Assembly (NCBI GenBank): GCA_900074745.1 | Contig: LT598463.1 | Span: 594,996 to 658,995, forward strand | DNA: 64,000 bases | Reading direction: 5' to 3' | Origin: Lachancea mirantina | Taxonomy: Eukaryota; Ascomycota; Saccharomycetes; Saccharomycetales; Saccharomycetaceae | Shown here: one piece after another, positions 45,145-56,100 of the stretch | Layout of the letters: each line of letters starts with the position of its first letter | How positions within the stretch are numbered: the first letter of the stretch is position 1 | Position numbers and translations under genes: made by a program | Notes under the pieces: generated by a model | The model's database searches: none | What the model was told of the DNA's origin: nothing | What the model saw: only the letters and a program-made list of their open reading frames with translations

Positions 45145-47490
45145 TCAATGAGGTATGAAATCGAAACCCAAATCGTATATGTTTTGGTTGTTCATTGTGC
45201 CTTGAGGCCCCTCTGAGGCGGATCCTAATGTTGGCAAAGAGGTGAACCCCACATATTGCGAAGAGGGATTTGGCTGAGGAGGCCCTTGCAATTGTGAAGG
45301 TTGAGATTCACGCAGTGCATTGGTGCTTTGAGCTCCGGTAACGTAAGGAACCGCGTAGTATGAATTGTTCATGGCGAGAGGGGGTTGAGTTACAATACTA
45401 TTATCAGACTTGTTATGCTCGTTATAGTAACGCTGAGGGCCCTGCCTTCTGGTTGATAAAGCCCGAGTTGGTGTGTTACTGTAAGGTGAGGAACCTTGTT
45501 GTGCGACCGCGTTGTCCATGACGCCGTATCCATTGATACTTGGGGTATAAGATTGAACAGAATAAGGAGGTTTCATCCCATTAGACATAGATGTGGAGCT
45601 ACTCATTCTGCGATGACGGAAGGCATTTGCAGGCAACGATAAATTGCGTGAATGCTGTTTTCTATGATAGTTGCTTTGATAAGCGTTAGGGTTAGCGTTA
45701 TTGCTGGTTTTCTTTGGAGAAAGGTCCGTGAAAGCGATTCCAGTCAATTCGGCGTATGTCTTCACTTTCATTTTGATCTTCTTGGCATAAGAAGTTGTCT
45801 TTATGCTAGGCAAAAGCTCCTTGGTGAGAATTACTAAATTTCCAATTTTCAATGCAAACTCTTGACTGAATCGCAAGCATTCGACTGACCGAGCCACATA
45901 TGCTCTCTGAGGGTATTCTAAGAAATGAGAATAATTCTTCGCATCGAGCATAGTCTGAAGTGCGTAGTTACCGAAATTGTCCCGAATAAGGACGTTCAAG
46001 TTCACAGTGAAAATATCCACCGTCGTGAGCAAAATGCTCATTGCAGTAGATGTGACATCATCGATGCCTTTAGGAGTTTTAGAATTCACAAACCCTTGAA
46101 CAATTGCGAAAAGTTTTTTGATAAACTTCTCGACAACGTTAGATGAGAATTTCAAACATGATAGCTGACAGAGCTCGGTCGATAATCTATCAAAGATTTC
46201 CCGTAGTAAATAGAAGTCCAGTTCTTTGATGTCCAAAAGAAATTGAATGATATAATTGCCGAATTGATCGTTTATCAGGCCAGAAAGAAACTGAACAATT
46301 CTGACGGAAATCTTGAAAATTTGTTGCAGAGTACAGACGCTTAGTAGCTTCTGCAAGACGCAACATCCATGCTTGTGGGTCGATATATTGATGATATTGT
46401 TGTTTTCGACAATAGCGTCGATAATGAAGTCAAATTTTGAAGGTGGGAACTTGAATATGCATTTTTGGACCACGTGATTGCCATTTAGATCGTTGATCAA
46501 CACTACTACTTGCTCAATGGAAGTGTACTGCTTTGAAAACCCCAAAATGATCATGTCTATTTGGGCTTCTGTATCAACGGAATCGATAATTTTTTGCAGA
46601 GAACGAGTGCCGTATTGATTTACGGAAATTTGAAAGACGTTGGGATAGATACTCTGAATGAGTTTCGTCTTTTGATCCGAGGTCAAGTACTCGCAAAGTT
46701 TTTGTACGAGATAGTTGCCAAACGGATCCAAAATGAGATCCAAAAAGAAGGGCTGTAGTTGTTGATACATGATATCGCGCACAGTTTGAGATTCTTGGGC
46801 GTTTTCTAGTTTTTTTTGTAGAAACCGACAGCCAAATTGATCTGTTGCAAGCTTGACGTAATCTAAATCCTCTAACGGGATAAGGCTGAGCTCGACAGGG
46901 GCAAGACCGGAACTGGCATTCCCGCTTTCGGTGTTCATAATCGAGTTCGCCAGTGAGTTACCAGTTGAAATTGAGGACGACGTAGTCGAGCCGCTCACAG
47001 TGCGGAGGGGAAGCGAGACTCGAGAGTTGGAATGTGCGAGGTCTGCTGCCGCTAGCGGCTGATTCGGACCGGATGAGAGATCGAGTTCACTTATCAGGGG
47101 CATAGAGCCAAATTTGGATCTCCCATTTGGGCCTGAATTCGTTACCGTGGCAGTTGCCGCTGGAAGAGACGGATTTGGAATATCTGTGGTATTCGGCGGG
47201 GCTCCGAAAGAGCTGGAAAGCGATTGCGGAATTGATATTGCACCGGGAATGCCACCAAGCGAACATCCAAGTCCCATGGGACCGATCGCAGATGGAGTCG
47301 ATGGAGACAGTGACATGGGCATCATGGGCGAATTTCCAGCTATGAATTGGTTGAATCCAGAGAGATCAAGCGATTGTGCACGTTGGTGATTCTGGCGGTT
47401 GCTCATCTGGCCCAGCGGCGGCGTTGTTGGTTCAACAAGCGACTGCACTGAGTTTACCGAGAGTTGTGGTTGGTGCTGCTGGTACGACAT
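45145..47490 (-). CDS. MPT5: Pumilio-family mRNA-binding protein MPT5 (PUF5)
   Basis: 781 residues from ATG 47490 (859 in S. cerevisiae). The start MSYQQHQPQLSVNSVQSL aligns with an internal MSYNHQPQLSINSVQSL in S. cerevisiae, so a short 5' extension or exon may exist. Eight PUF repeats lie between about residues 195 and 560, such as ATDQFGCRFLQKKLE, DPFGNYLVQKLC, NQYGTRSLQKII, NDLNGNHVVQKC and NDQFGNYIIQFLLD. The tail is Asn/Ser/Gln-rich. Mpt5 binds 3' UTRs (HO, wall-integrity and other mRNAs) and recruits Ccr4-Not. It has an exceptionally long 5' intergenic region. Confidence 0.95.
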   Translation of the reverse strand: MSYQQHQPQLSVNSVQSLVEPTTPPLGQMSNRQNHQRAQSLDLSGFNQFIAGNSPMMPMSLSPSTPSAIGPMGLGCSLGGIPGAISIPQSLSSSFGAPPNTTDIPNPSLPAATATVTNSGPNGRSKFGSMPLISELDLSSGPNQPLAAADLAHSNSRVSLPLRTVSGSTTSSSISTGNSLANSIMNTESGNASSGLAPVELSLIPLEDLDYVKLATDQFGCRFLQKKLENAQESQTVRDIMYQQLQPFFLDLILDPFGNYLVQKLCEYLTSDQKTKLIQSIYPNVFQISVNQYGTRSLQKIIDSVDTEAQIDMIILGFSKQYTSIEQVVVLINDLNGNHVVQKCIFKFPPSKFDFIIDAIVENNNIINISTHKHGCCVLQKLLSVCTLQQIFKISVRIVQFLSGLINDQFGNYIIQFLLDIKELDFYLLREIFDRLSTELCQLSCLKFSSNVVEKFIKKLFAIVQGFVNSKTPKGIDDVTSTAMSILLTTVDIFTVNLNVLIRDNFGNYALQTMLDAKNYSHFLEYPQRAYVARSVECLRFSQEFALKIGNLVILTKELLPSIKTTSYAKKIKMKVKTYAELTGIAFTDLSPKKTSNNANPNAYQSNYHRKQHSRNLSLPANAFRHRRMSSSTSMSNGMKPPYSVQSYTPSINGYGVMDNAVAQQGSSPYSNTPTRALSTRRQGPQRYYNEHNKSDNSIVTQPPLAMNNSYYAVPYVTGAQSTNALRESQPSQLQGPPQPNPSSQYVGFTSLPTLGSASEGPQGTMNNQNIYDLGFDFIPH

Positions 47491-49575
47491 CAGGGATAGC
47501 ACACGGGCCAAAAGCACGGGCAGAAGGAAGCAGAAATGGGTTTGGTTTGGATGTGTTGATACCTAGCAATGTGCGTGTGCAATGCTGAGAGGATTCGCTG
47601 TGGTGGGTGTGACGGTTAGTCTTCTAAGTCCCTGGCAAAAGCTGGGGGAAAACAGTGCTGAAGTCGGTGGAAGGAGAAGAAGGCGTGAGTGAAGGGGCGG
47701 GAGTGCGAATTTCAAAGACAATATGCAAAAGAAAGCAACTGAAGTAACAAACGATGGACCACGCCCGAATTCTTTTTTTCCGTGACTTGATCCGAGCCGA
47801 GCGTATCCACGTTAGCGATGTGTTTGTTGAAACGAACAGCGCAAAGATCACTACGCTGGATCAGAAATCAGAAATTGGTACTAGTCAAGAGCCCAAAGAA
47901 AAAAAGTGCAATGAATTTTTACCAAATCAGATCAGACCCGGCAGGATCAGGTCAGGGAAAAAAAAAAGAATGGTTTCAATTTGGTGATTATCCAAAACCC
48001 ACTCTAAACTCACTTTTTTGACGGCTGCCCGGGTGCCCGTCCACGAAAATTTCGATCTAGATTGAAGGAGAATTGCGGCTTGCGGGATCGCGATTTGGAT
48101 GCCTTGATTCGTAAAAATTCACATACGGCAAATGGCGCAGTTTTCTTAAGAAAGAAAAGCTGCAGGAAGGGAGCGAAAAAAAAAAAAAAAAGAAGAGGAA
48201 GCCGGGCGGCGGGGAGAGAAAAAAGCCGTTGTCAAAATTTAGAACAGTCCAGAAGTTGGAAGCATATACGGGAAACATTGTCACGATCCTTTGGATCGCC
48301 TTGTTTTCTCACAGGATTTTTTTTTATCACTCCCGGTGGCGGCGCTGACGGATGTTTTAGATCTTCCGTTCCGTCGGATCGAGGAATGGTAGGATCTATC
48401 CATAGACAGAAAGTCTCAGCTCTACGCTGTTCTGCTTCTGTTCTACCAGACGTCCGTCCCACACTTGGTAATATCCACGTCACCTAAGGAAGAGAAAGTC
48501 ACGTGATTCTGAGGAACGGGCAACCAAGCAGTGCCCAGCCCTAGCCCTACTCCCCAGCTCCCGCTCCAGCTTCAGCCCCAGCTCCAGCCCCAGACCCAGC
48601 TCCACGAAACTACTGTACGCAGATCCATCTCGTAACCCATTCGTTCCCTTAACAACCACGTGACGGCCGTTCTATGCCCGTTCTATCCGATAACACGGCC
48701 GGCCGCCCCCTTCGTGCGCTCCCTTCCCACTGTAAAGAGCCGCCGCCAAAAGCCGCTCCCGTAGATCAAATCAAGGTAGCGTAGTCGCCCCTTGCCTTGA
48801 GAGTTTTTTGCCACGTTGTGCCTCTCTCCATCCCTAATTTGGCAACTGTGTCTCGCTACATAAACTTTTGATCTAGATCAAAACTGGACGCTCCTGTTCG
48901 AATCGCCACCTCTTTCTATACATACCATATACGTGATCCCAGGTCAGCGGTGAACAATTGAGTGACGGGGAAGTTGGTGGCCTTTGTACAGCTCAAAGTT
49001 CTGGTATGCGGTGTGTAAAGAGTGTGTGAGAAAAGATTGCCAGGAATATCTTTTTTTTCGTTCGTGTTTGCTAGCGCGTAGGGCGGAGATGATCCGCCTT
49101 GGCCATGTCGTTTACTGTGACTGCGGCCGGTCCACGTTGTAGTGGACAGCGCCACTCGCGGGTGCTAGGGTCTCTTTGTGGTTGTAACGTGTACGCCTTT
49201 AGTGTAAGAGAAAGTCGTACTCGTTGTCGCTCTGGGTCCTAAGTACACGGACTTGACGACGCTACGCGCCGGAGACATCTTGCCTCTTTAGGCAGTTTAG
49301 GCGCCGATCATATAAGTCCGCTCTTCGTGCCTTTGTGCCTGTAGGCACCTCTTTCTTTTTGGGTTCAGAAGCTAAAAATAGATGTGGTTTGGGCTGATCA
49401 CGTGGTCTGGACAGCTCTATGGCCAATTGGGCCCCGCGACGGCTTCCGACGCGGGTGAGTCGAAGTCCAGGTTTGATATAGATAATGTACATACGCGGAA
49501 GTGTTACATACGATGACAACCGCGTTTTGGCGAGAATGACTAGTTGAAATGCAGCAAAAATATTCCTGGTAGGTT
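47491..49575. other. 2.1-kb region upstream of MPT5, no gene seen
   Basis: Probably MPT5 promoter and leader plus the 3' flank of NSA2. It holds a poly-A/purine tract near 48176-48215, a CAGCTC-type minisatellite at 48536-48604, several CACGTG sites (about 48501, 48657, 49397) and a GC-rich part from 48.5 to 49.3 kb. Read on the minus strand, a consensus 5' splice site GTATGT ends at 48121 and a GACTAAC branch-point-like sequence lies at 47615-47621, so a leader intron is possible. Frames up to 141 codons show no domain. Confidence 0.5.
48536..48604. repeat. Degenerate hexanucleotide repeat, CAGCYC type
   Basis: About eleven imperfect units of CCAGCT/CCAGCC/CCCGCT, all pyrimidine-rich with CAG on the plus strand. 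Confidence 0.75.
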
Positions 49576-50361
49576 CTACACCAAAAGCACCGCATTCACG
49601 CAACCATCTCTGTCAGGTTCGTTCGTGATTTGGGCATACTTACCCCACACGACTTTACCGCCCGAAGTAACCATCCCCAATTCGGACACGTTGACTTCGA
49701 TAATGGTACCTTTGGTCAAGACACCCAGCTGTGTGTACATAGGCGATTGCGGATTCTTCTTCACACCCAGAATCGGTAGAAAAACAGTGACACCGAGTTC
49801 TGGATGAGTCACGTTGGCTTTTTTCTGACGCAGTGCCGACGGACGAATGATCCGTTCCGTCTTCACAGGTCTCCTGGTGAATCCGTCACCCACAAACGTG
49901 TGTTTCGTAATCATACGTTTCCAGCTCTTAGACTTGGACTTACCGGTCTTGACAACTTTGAACATCTCTTCTTCACTGATACCACGCACTTTGGGTAAAG
50001 GCACAGAAAACTTGTCAGCCTTTTCCATCCGTTTTTGTTTAATCGACGACGAAATCGCTTTGGCGGTGTTCGTCTCTTCTCTATCCAGCAAATACGTGGG
50101 CAACGCCTCACCAGAGTCCGCTGCGGGCTTCGAAGGTCCCTTCAATTTCGACTGCTCATGGGCCTTGATCTTCTTACGCATCGCCACCTTTTCTGCATAC
50201 CTTTTCTTAGCGAATTGCTTACCTTTCCATCCAGTTAATTTCTGAGCTCTCTCCGCAACTTTGTGAGATTCTCTTGCCTCCCGCTTCCGCTTTCTTTCCT
50301 CATAGTCGAGCCTGCGACCATGCTGCTTGATATGTTGTTCAATGTACTCGTTCTGGGGCAT
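49576..50361 (-). CDS. NSA2: 60S ribosome-biogenesis factor NSA2
   Basis: 261 residues, the same length as in S. cerevisiae. It opens [30 protein letters not shown] and has a basic N-terminal half, then a beta-barrel resembling ribosomal protein S8e towards the C-terminus ([41 protein letters not shown]). Nsa2 sits on pre-60S particles and is needed for 27S processing and late nuclear maturation. It is divergent from LCP5, as YER126C is from YER127W, and shares an RRPE/PAC promoter with it. Confidence 0.97.
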   Translation of the reverse strand: MPQNEYIEQHIKQHGRRLDYEERKRKREARESHKVAERAQKLTGWKGKQFAKKRYAEKVAMRKKIKAHEQSKLKGPSKPAADSGEALPTYLLDREETNTAKAISSSIKQKRMEKADKFSVPLPKVRGISEEEMFKVVKTGKSKSKSWKRMITKHTFVGDGFTRRPVKTERIIRPSALRQKKANVTHPELGVTVFLPILGVKKNPQSPMYTQLGVLTKGTIIEVNVSELGMVTSGGKVVWGKYAQITNEPDRDGCVNAVLLV

Positions 50362-50401
50362 CTTTATGCTACTTTCTGCTTGATCGAACTACAGTTCTAA
50401 C

Positions 50402-50411
50402 AGCTCATCGC
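50402..50411 (-). promoter_or_regulatory. PAC box, NSA2/LCP5 promoter
   Basis: On the minus strand this reads GCGATGAGCT, an exact PAC element and identical in all ten bases to the one in the CGR1/CCM1 promoter. 41 bp before the NSA2 ATG. Confidence 0.75.
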
Positions 50412-50427
50412 ATGTCAAAACCTTGAA

Positions 50428-50440
50428 CTAAAAATTTTCG
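50428..50440. promoter_or_regulatory. RRPE box, NSA2/LCP5 promoter
   Basis: CTAAAAATTTTCG contains the RRPE core AAAAATTTT. A second RRPE-like GGAAAATTTTTAA is at 50496-50508. Confidence 0.65.
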
Positions 50441-50495
50441 TCGATATAGAGAGATTAGGTTTCTTTTAAAAAGTCATTTCGTTCATGATGATTCT

Positions 50496-50508
50496 GGAAA
50501 ATTTTTAA
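50496..50508. promoter_or_regulatory. RRPE box next to GATGA run, LCP5 side
   Basis: GGAAAATTTTTAA directly precedes the GATGA run, the same order as on the CGR1 side of the CGR1/CCM1 promoter. Confidence 0.6.
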
Positions 50509-50532
50509 GATGAGATGAGATGAGATGAGATG
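50509..50532 (+). promoter_or_regulatory. GATGA run (PAC-like) upstream of LCP5
   Basis: Four GATGA units plus GATG. The ATG at 50530 is simply the end of this run, which argues against it being the true LCP5 start. Confidence 0.6.
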
Positions 50533-50583
50533 GGCTCTAGACATGGTAAAAAGTTCGCAGGTAGTTTAGAGAAGAGTTCAGAC

Positions 50584-51642
50584 ATGAGCAGCCTAGAATC
50601 CGTGCTAAAACGGGTCAATGAATCCTTGAATTCTGTTTCAACCTCTCTGGCCCATTTGCGCGATCAATACACGTCCAATGTTGATGGAGATAGTGACACT
50701 AAAGCCAAAGTAATGGATAAAGTCATCGGTGGGAAAGACGCGGAGAAAGTCTCGTTGTTGTCATTGAAAAACGGTAGCATGCTTGCGTACATTAACAGCT
50801 TGATGATGGTGATCGGTGAAAAATTAGAACAGAAAGACGCTACGGCTCAAAATGGGAGACAACGATCCATTGAGCATCGGGTTACGCTGGAAAGAGGTGT
50901 GAAACCTTTGGAGAAAAAACTAGCCTACCAGCTGGACAAATTGGTGCAGGCTTATTCCAGGATGGAGAATGAATACGTAGCGGCTGAGAAAAGAGCCGCA
51001 GAGCGGACGCATGTATCGGTTGCTGATGACGACGACAGCAGTGAAGAGGAAGACGAAAGCTTGTTCCGGCCCAACGCCGCTGCCGTGGCAACATATGACA
51101 CTGGAAGCCAAGGCAGATTCGTAGCCGATGCTGTTGACCAGAATCGTGACGCCGATGCAAACGCTGATGAAATTAGCGGGACCAGTAGATACAAACCTCC
51201 CAAGATCAGTGCGGTGTTACCACCGCAGCACCATTTTGAGGACAAATTCAATGCGAGAGACCACAAGGACAGGAGTGGCAGGTCGCGGATGCAAGCCATG
51301 GAAGACTACATCAACGAAATGTCAGAACAACCTGAATGGGAAGCTTCCGTGGGTGCTAACATTGTAAATCACGGTCGTGGCGGTGTCAAGTCCCAGAGGG
51401 ACGCTAGAAAGGATCAACGTGTTAAGGATTACGAGGAGGATAATTTCACCAGACTGAATGCCGTGGGGAACAAACAAGAAAGACGTAGGGCTAAACAACG
51501 AGAACGGGCTGCTCAAGAAAACATGATTGGTGGTGAAGATTTTGGTATTTTCAATTCGAAACGCAGAATCGATGATAGTACCACCAGAAGAGCTTCCAAG
51601 AAGCCCAAGAGTGCTTGGGACAGGGCAAAGAAGAATCTATAG
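50584..51642 (+). CDS. LCP5: U3 snoRNP-associated 18S processing factor LCP5
   Basis: 352 residues from ATG 50584 (357 in S. cerevisiae). The start MSSLESVLKRVNESLNSVSTSLAHL aligns with MSELNALLKDINGSLTATSESLERL of S. cerevisiae Lcp5; an in-frame ATG at 50530 would add 18 residues but lies in a promoter repeat. A Sas10/Utp3-type N-terminal helical domain is followed by VSLLSLKNGSMLAYINSLMMVIG, an acidic stretch (SSEEEDES), and the conserved C-terminus YKPPKISAVLPP, MQAMEDYI, IVNHGRGG and NMIGGEDFGIF. Lcp5 is a small-subunit processome component needed for 18S rRNA formation. Confidence 0.95.
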   Translation: MSSLESVLKRVNESLNSVSTSLAHLRDQYTSNVDGDSDTKAKVMDKVIGGKDAEKVSLLSLKNGSMLAYINSLMMVIGEKLEQKDATAQNGRQRSIEHRVTLERGVKPLEKKLAYQLDKLVQAYSRMENEYVAAEKRAAERTHVSVADDDDSSEEEDESLFRPNAAAVATYDTGSQGRFVADAVDQNRDADANADEISGTSRYKPPKISAVLPPQHHFEDKFNARDHKDRSGRSRMQAMEDYINEMSEQPEWEASVGANIVNHGRGGVKSQRDARKDQRVKDYEEDNFTRLNAVGNKQERRRAKQRERAAQENMIGGEDFGIFNSKRRIDDSTTRRASKKPKSAWDRAKKNL

Positions 51643-51833
51643 AATGTGTAGGCAACAATGAAAAGATGAACCGAAGAAACCGGAAGCAACCAGAAGAAAC
51701 CCGATTAAACTTGCGGTCAGCACTAAGCTAAGCTGGCTAAAAGGGTCCATGATCTTCTTTCACTGAAAGCGTTTTTTCAAAAGTTTTGAAGATAACGTCG
51801 AAACTTGAACTATTAGAGGCCAGGCGCAGCAAG

Positions 51834-52412
51834 ATGAACAACGAGTACATACAACGAAAAGTAGCGTCCAAAGATGCCCAATGTTGTATCATATGCTCGT
51901 TGCCAACAACATGCGTTCTTTTCCAGAATCAAGGAATGGATTGGTTCTACTGTTGTGAACTACATTTGAAGGATAATCCGCAATTTGCCAAACCTATTCA
52001 TACCCAGGAGTATCTAGATGCCCTTGAAGAAGTGAAACGATTGAAGAGTGCTATCGATTCCAAGCAGGCAAACTCCTCGGGTAATTGGGATGGATGGGTC
52101 AAGGGTATATTCATAAAGAAGCCGAATAACGGTGACAAAGATAAAGACGACGGGCAAGATGAAGAAGCATCTGAGGAAGCACTTGGAGAGTCGTTAGAAT
52201 CACAGTATCAGAGATCATTGGAATCGGTGGTACAACATCAAAAAGCTCAACGCAAGTTCAGTATGAGTGACGTAATGTTTGGAAGCCGGCTACAGCTAAA
52301 GAAACAAATAGCAGCAGCCAAATTGAGAAAACAGAAAGAACAAGAAGCATATACTAGCACCGATCCTGCTGAACTTGAGGCGCGGTTTGATTTTCCAACG
52401 GTTCCGAGATAG
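51834..52412 (+). CDS. VFA1: Vps4-associated protein VFA1
   Basis: 192 residues from ATG 51834 (203 in S. cerevisiae). The N-terminus MNNEYIQRKVASKDAQCCIICSLPTTCVL has a CxxC and a following CCELHLKDNPQFAKPI segment, probably a small zinc-binding fold, and matches Vfa1. The rest is charged with helical KRLKSAIDSK and a Lys-rich C-terminal helix ending in the MIT-interacting-type FDFPTVP region. Vfa1 binds and regulates the AAA ATPase Vps4 in ESCRT-III disassembly at endosomes. It lies between LCP5 and SAK1, as in YER127-YER129. Confidence 0.9.
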   Translation: MNNEYIQRKVASKDAQCCIICSLPTTCVLFQNQGMDWFYCCELHLKDNPQFAKPIHTQEYLDALEEVKRLKSAIDSKQANSSGNWDGWVKGIFIKKPNNGDKDKDDGQDEEASEEALGESLESQYQRSLESVVQHQKAQRKFSMSDVMFGSRLQLKKQIAAAKLRKQKEQEAYTSTDPAELEARFDFPTVPR

Positions 52413-53165
52413 TGGGGTATCTGGAGGGCTAGAAGGCTGGAAGGCTGGAATTATGAAGTAACGCTACTGGTTTCTCCATAGCGATGGTGATCACATTCCT
52501 TCACTCCCTGTCGACATTAACTGCAGCGTAAGGAATTTGTCTTCAGGCCAAAGGCAATTCTGGATTTTCGAGGAACGCACGTCAATTTCGATTTAAAGGC
52601 CATCAAAAAAATGGATTATCCATGTGTGCGATTTCAAAAAGGGCATGCATTTGTCAGGATATTTCTTGACAATTTTTATTCCGTTTGATGGATCGAATTT
52701 GCCGTGTCAGTCAAATAGAATGCATTATACATTTGGGCAAGATAAAAATATCTTAAAAAGACGAACTTGGCTCAGAAACTCCTCAATTTTCGAGAGATTG
52801 TTGCTATCCCATGATAATTTTCATCACCGATCTCAATATATATGTATATACACCCGGATGTTTTCCTTTATTCCAGTTTTCAAGTTAATGATGGCGCTCT
52901 GTCAATCTGGCATCTACCCAACTTTCAGGCTGGAAGAAAAAAAATGACCTTAAAAAACCGTCGATAAAACACCATCCATTTGAAACTCCAGAATAAACAG
53001 TTGGTATTGAAGTGAGATAGACGGGTTTTAAGAGCAGAGGTTCGATTTGGATAGTCAAGCTATTTGTTGTGCGCCTTCGAACGAATAGCAGAGGTGGACA
53101 TTCTATTGAAAAAGGTTCGCCGCATACCGAACAGCTATTGTTGTTTAACAGGTCGTCCAAATATC
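52413..53165. other. Intergenic: VFA1 3' flank and SAK1 promoter
   Basis: 753 bp. Directly after VFA1 an 8-bp unit GGCTRGAA is repeated three times (52427-52450). A TATATATGTATATA tract lies near 52836-52851. The open 107- and 34-codon stretches here lack an ATG start or any homology I can see. Confidence 0.5.
52427..52450. repeat. 8-bp tandem repeat GGCTRGAA, three copies
   Basis: GGCTAGAA then two GGCTGGAA, just downstream of the VFA1 stop codon. Confidence 0.8.
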
Positions 53166-56100
53166 ATGAGTGAAGTCTCTGGTGAACCTAGGAAGCTTGA
53201 TATTCCACCGAATATACAACTGGAACTTGAGGTTTTCGACAACGAGGGGCGAAATTTGGTGAAAGCAGTGCCGAGTCGAAGTTATGAATCATCCGCAGGG
53301 TCTTCAACAGACTCGTTAAATCTACTTTTAGAACAGCAACGACAAAAACAGCTGAACCATCCAATGCATCAAAATCACATCTCATTACCGGCGCGTCCAA
53401 GTCTCTCGCGGGTGAAAGAAACGAATAAAATTAGTTTGGAATATGATCCCATATCGAAACGGAAGGTGCTAAATACCTATGAAATCATCAGGGAATTAGG
53501 GCATGGACAGCATGGGAAAGTTAAATTGGCAAAGGATTTGGTCACTAAACAATTGGTCGCGATTAAAATCGTCGATCGTCATGGAGGTAAGCGGAATCGG
53601 TTCACATTCAAAAAAAATACTGACGATAACAAAATCAAACGGGAAATTGCCATTATGAAGAAATGTCATCATGAACACGTTGTTAAACTTATCGAAGTGC
53701 TGGATGATTTGACATCTCGCAAAATTTATCTCGTCTTGGAATATTGTGCCAAGGGCGAGGTGAAATGGTGTCATGGAGACCAAATGGAGACAGAGGCAAG
53801 AGGTCCACCTCTTTTGACCTTTCAACGTACTCGTGAAATTTTTAGAGGTGTCGTCTTGGGTCTCGAGTACTTGCATTATCAAGGTATTATACATCGCGAT
53901 ATAAAACCCGCGAATTTACTCATTTCAGAAGACGGAGTAGTCAAGATATCAGATTTTGGCGTTTCACTTGCTGCGAGCACAGGCGAAGGTGGTAATGAGA
54001 ATATAGATGAATTGGAGCTGGCCAAAACTGCGGGGACTCCTGCTTTCTTTGCTCCCGAAATATGTCTTGGCCATGAGGCTGCTGATAAGTTCCCACCTCC
54101 CAAAAATCAAACCAAACAAGATGAATCTATTATTTCATTCAAAATAGATATTTGGGCTCTAGGAGTTACACTCCATTGCTTGCTGTTTGGCATGTTACCA
54201 TTTATCTCGGACTTTGAATTGGACTTATTCATGAAAATAATAAACGAACCGCTCGAGTTCAAATCCTTCCATGAGATGAATTCTAACGATGTTTCCAAAA
54301 TTTCTAGTGCTAAGGAATACAATTTTGCTAAAGATTTGCTAACACAACTTTTGGTGAAAAACCCTTACGAGAGGATGTCAATACCCGAAATTAAGAGCCA
54401 CCCATTTGTCCGCTGGGATTTTGACCACCATAAAGAAGATACTCGACTAACGACATCTAGGGAAAACGAGCAGAGGATTTTTGAAACTACATTGGGTCGC
54501 GACTACAAACAAATATCTATCTCTCCGCATGAACTCAATAATGCCGTGTGTGGGATAGGCAACAAAGTAGGTCGCTCTTTCGTTGACGAAGTAGGCCTTG
54601 GAAAGAACTTCCGAGGTCTAAATCTAAACCCACATAAATTTTGTTCAAAAAGCAATAATCTTGATGACAGCACTGGGGTACTTGAAGATACGCAGCCAGG
54701 AAATGGGGACAGGGCTGGTATTGACAGGTGCAACAGCAGCAGTGGTCAATTCATTTTAAGCGAAAGCCCCATCGTGAACTCGAAAGGTCAATATGAAATT
54801 TCTCCTGAGCTCAGCGCTCGAGAAATTTTTCAACAGGAGCTTGAGAAGTTCGATAAGAAAAGAGACCCGGACTCTATAGTCTCTCTGCCGGTGAATTCAT
54901 CCTTTGCATCTTTGGATAGCCTTTACATTGACTCATATGCGGGATTCAAGGGAAAGTCGGAGCAGCAAATATCTCCTGAAATGCCTTCTAGCTACGGTAG
55001 AAATGGCGCCTTTGCTAGACAACCAATGCTAGCACACAATTCAGATAGACGAATGAATTCCAAAATAAATGCAAACAAGACATTTGGTCAAAACAGGAGA
55101 GTCATCTCTCCAGCAAATCTCAACTATGGGACCTTGTCGCTTAATTCTAGAATTTCAGACCGCAGACCACATAACGCTTCCGCGTTGCCTCTAATAGAAA
55201 ATCAGCACAAAGACGATGGTAGTGAAGCTTCGTTTGGTGCCAAGGGTGCTAATTCTGGAATGAAGTTCCCTGTAGACTGCGGCGAAGAAAGGGCGCCTTC
55301 GGATCAACATCCAGAAGTATTGGCTAATATTACATCCCATGAGAAGGATTCCCTTGGAAAGTATTCTCCAGAACACAAAGGGAGAGCTCAAGAGAGAGTT
55401 GGCGGTGGCTTAGCCAAACGCGATCAGACCATGCATGAAGTCCAAAAGCAATCAGACAGCAGAGAAGGTTCAAGCAGTTGTTATGATGAGATATCATCGA
55501 GGTCAGTAATGACAGAATCGTCAGACAGCCGTTTTTCTGGCAGTTCTTGCTCAGATGCGGATTCGCTACCCTTTGAGTTTGGAGTTGATTCTGAGCATGG
55601 AAGTGTTCTTTCAATTAGGGATTTCGAGTTACCGGGATTTGCGCGGCCATCATTTTCAAGAACGTCATCTAGTCAAAGTGAGGAGGATTTAGACGATGAA
55701 CTGGTTTTGAATGTCGGCAATAACGGTCATTTTCGAAGGCAAGGATCAAGCTCAAGTGCTTGCAGTTCAAATAGAACCAATAGATCGAAAGTTGCAAATG
55801 CAAGACGAGCCCACATTCCAGATATGAAGCCAAATACTATTGCCGCCGATGCTTCAGGGGTCACATTCAATCCGTCGTATACAAACAGCTCCTCTACCCT
55901 GACTCCCATCTTTCAAAAAGCAGAGAGCAGATCGACTATCAATGGCTCTGTGTTGGGCTCTTCAAACTTATATTTGAATGATAAAATCGACGCTGGCGTT
56001 GATGTGCCAGAGGATGTCCTGAATCTGATTCCTGAAGCAAATGGACATCAGAATTCGCACACTTCATTGACGGTTAATCCAGGAAATAGTTTCTGTGGCC

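Noticed and set aside
48889-48906. B-box-like GTTCGAATC, possible tRNA gene
   Set aside because: The bases flanking it do not pair to make a T stem, and no acceptor or anticodon arm can be drawn.
52624-52947. 107-codon frame upstream of SAK1
   Set aside because: It lacks an ATG at its start, has no domain and lies in promoter DNA.
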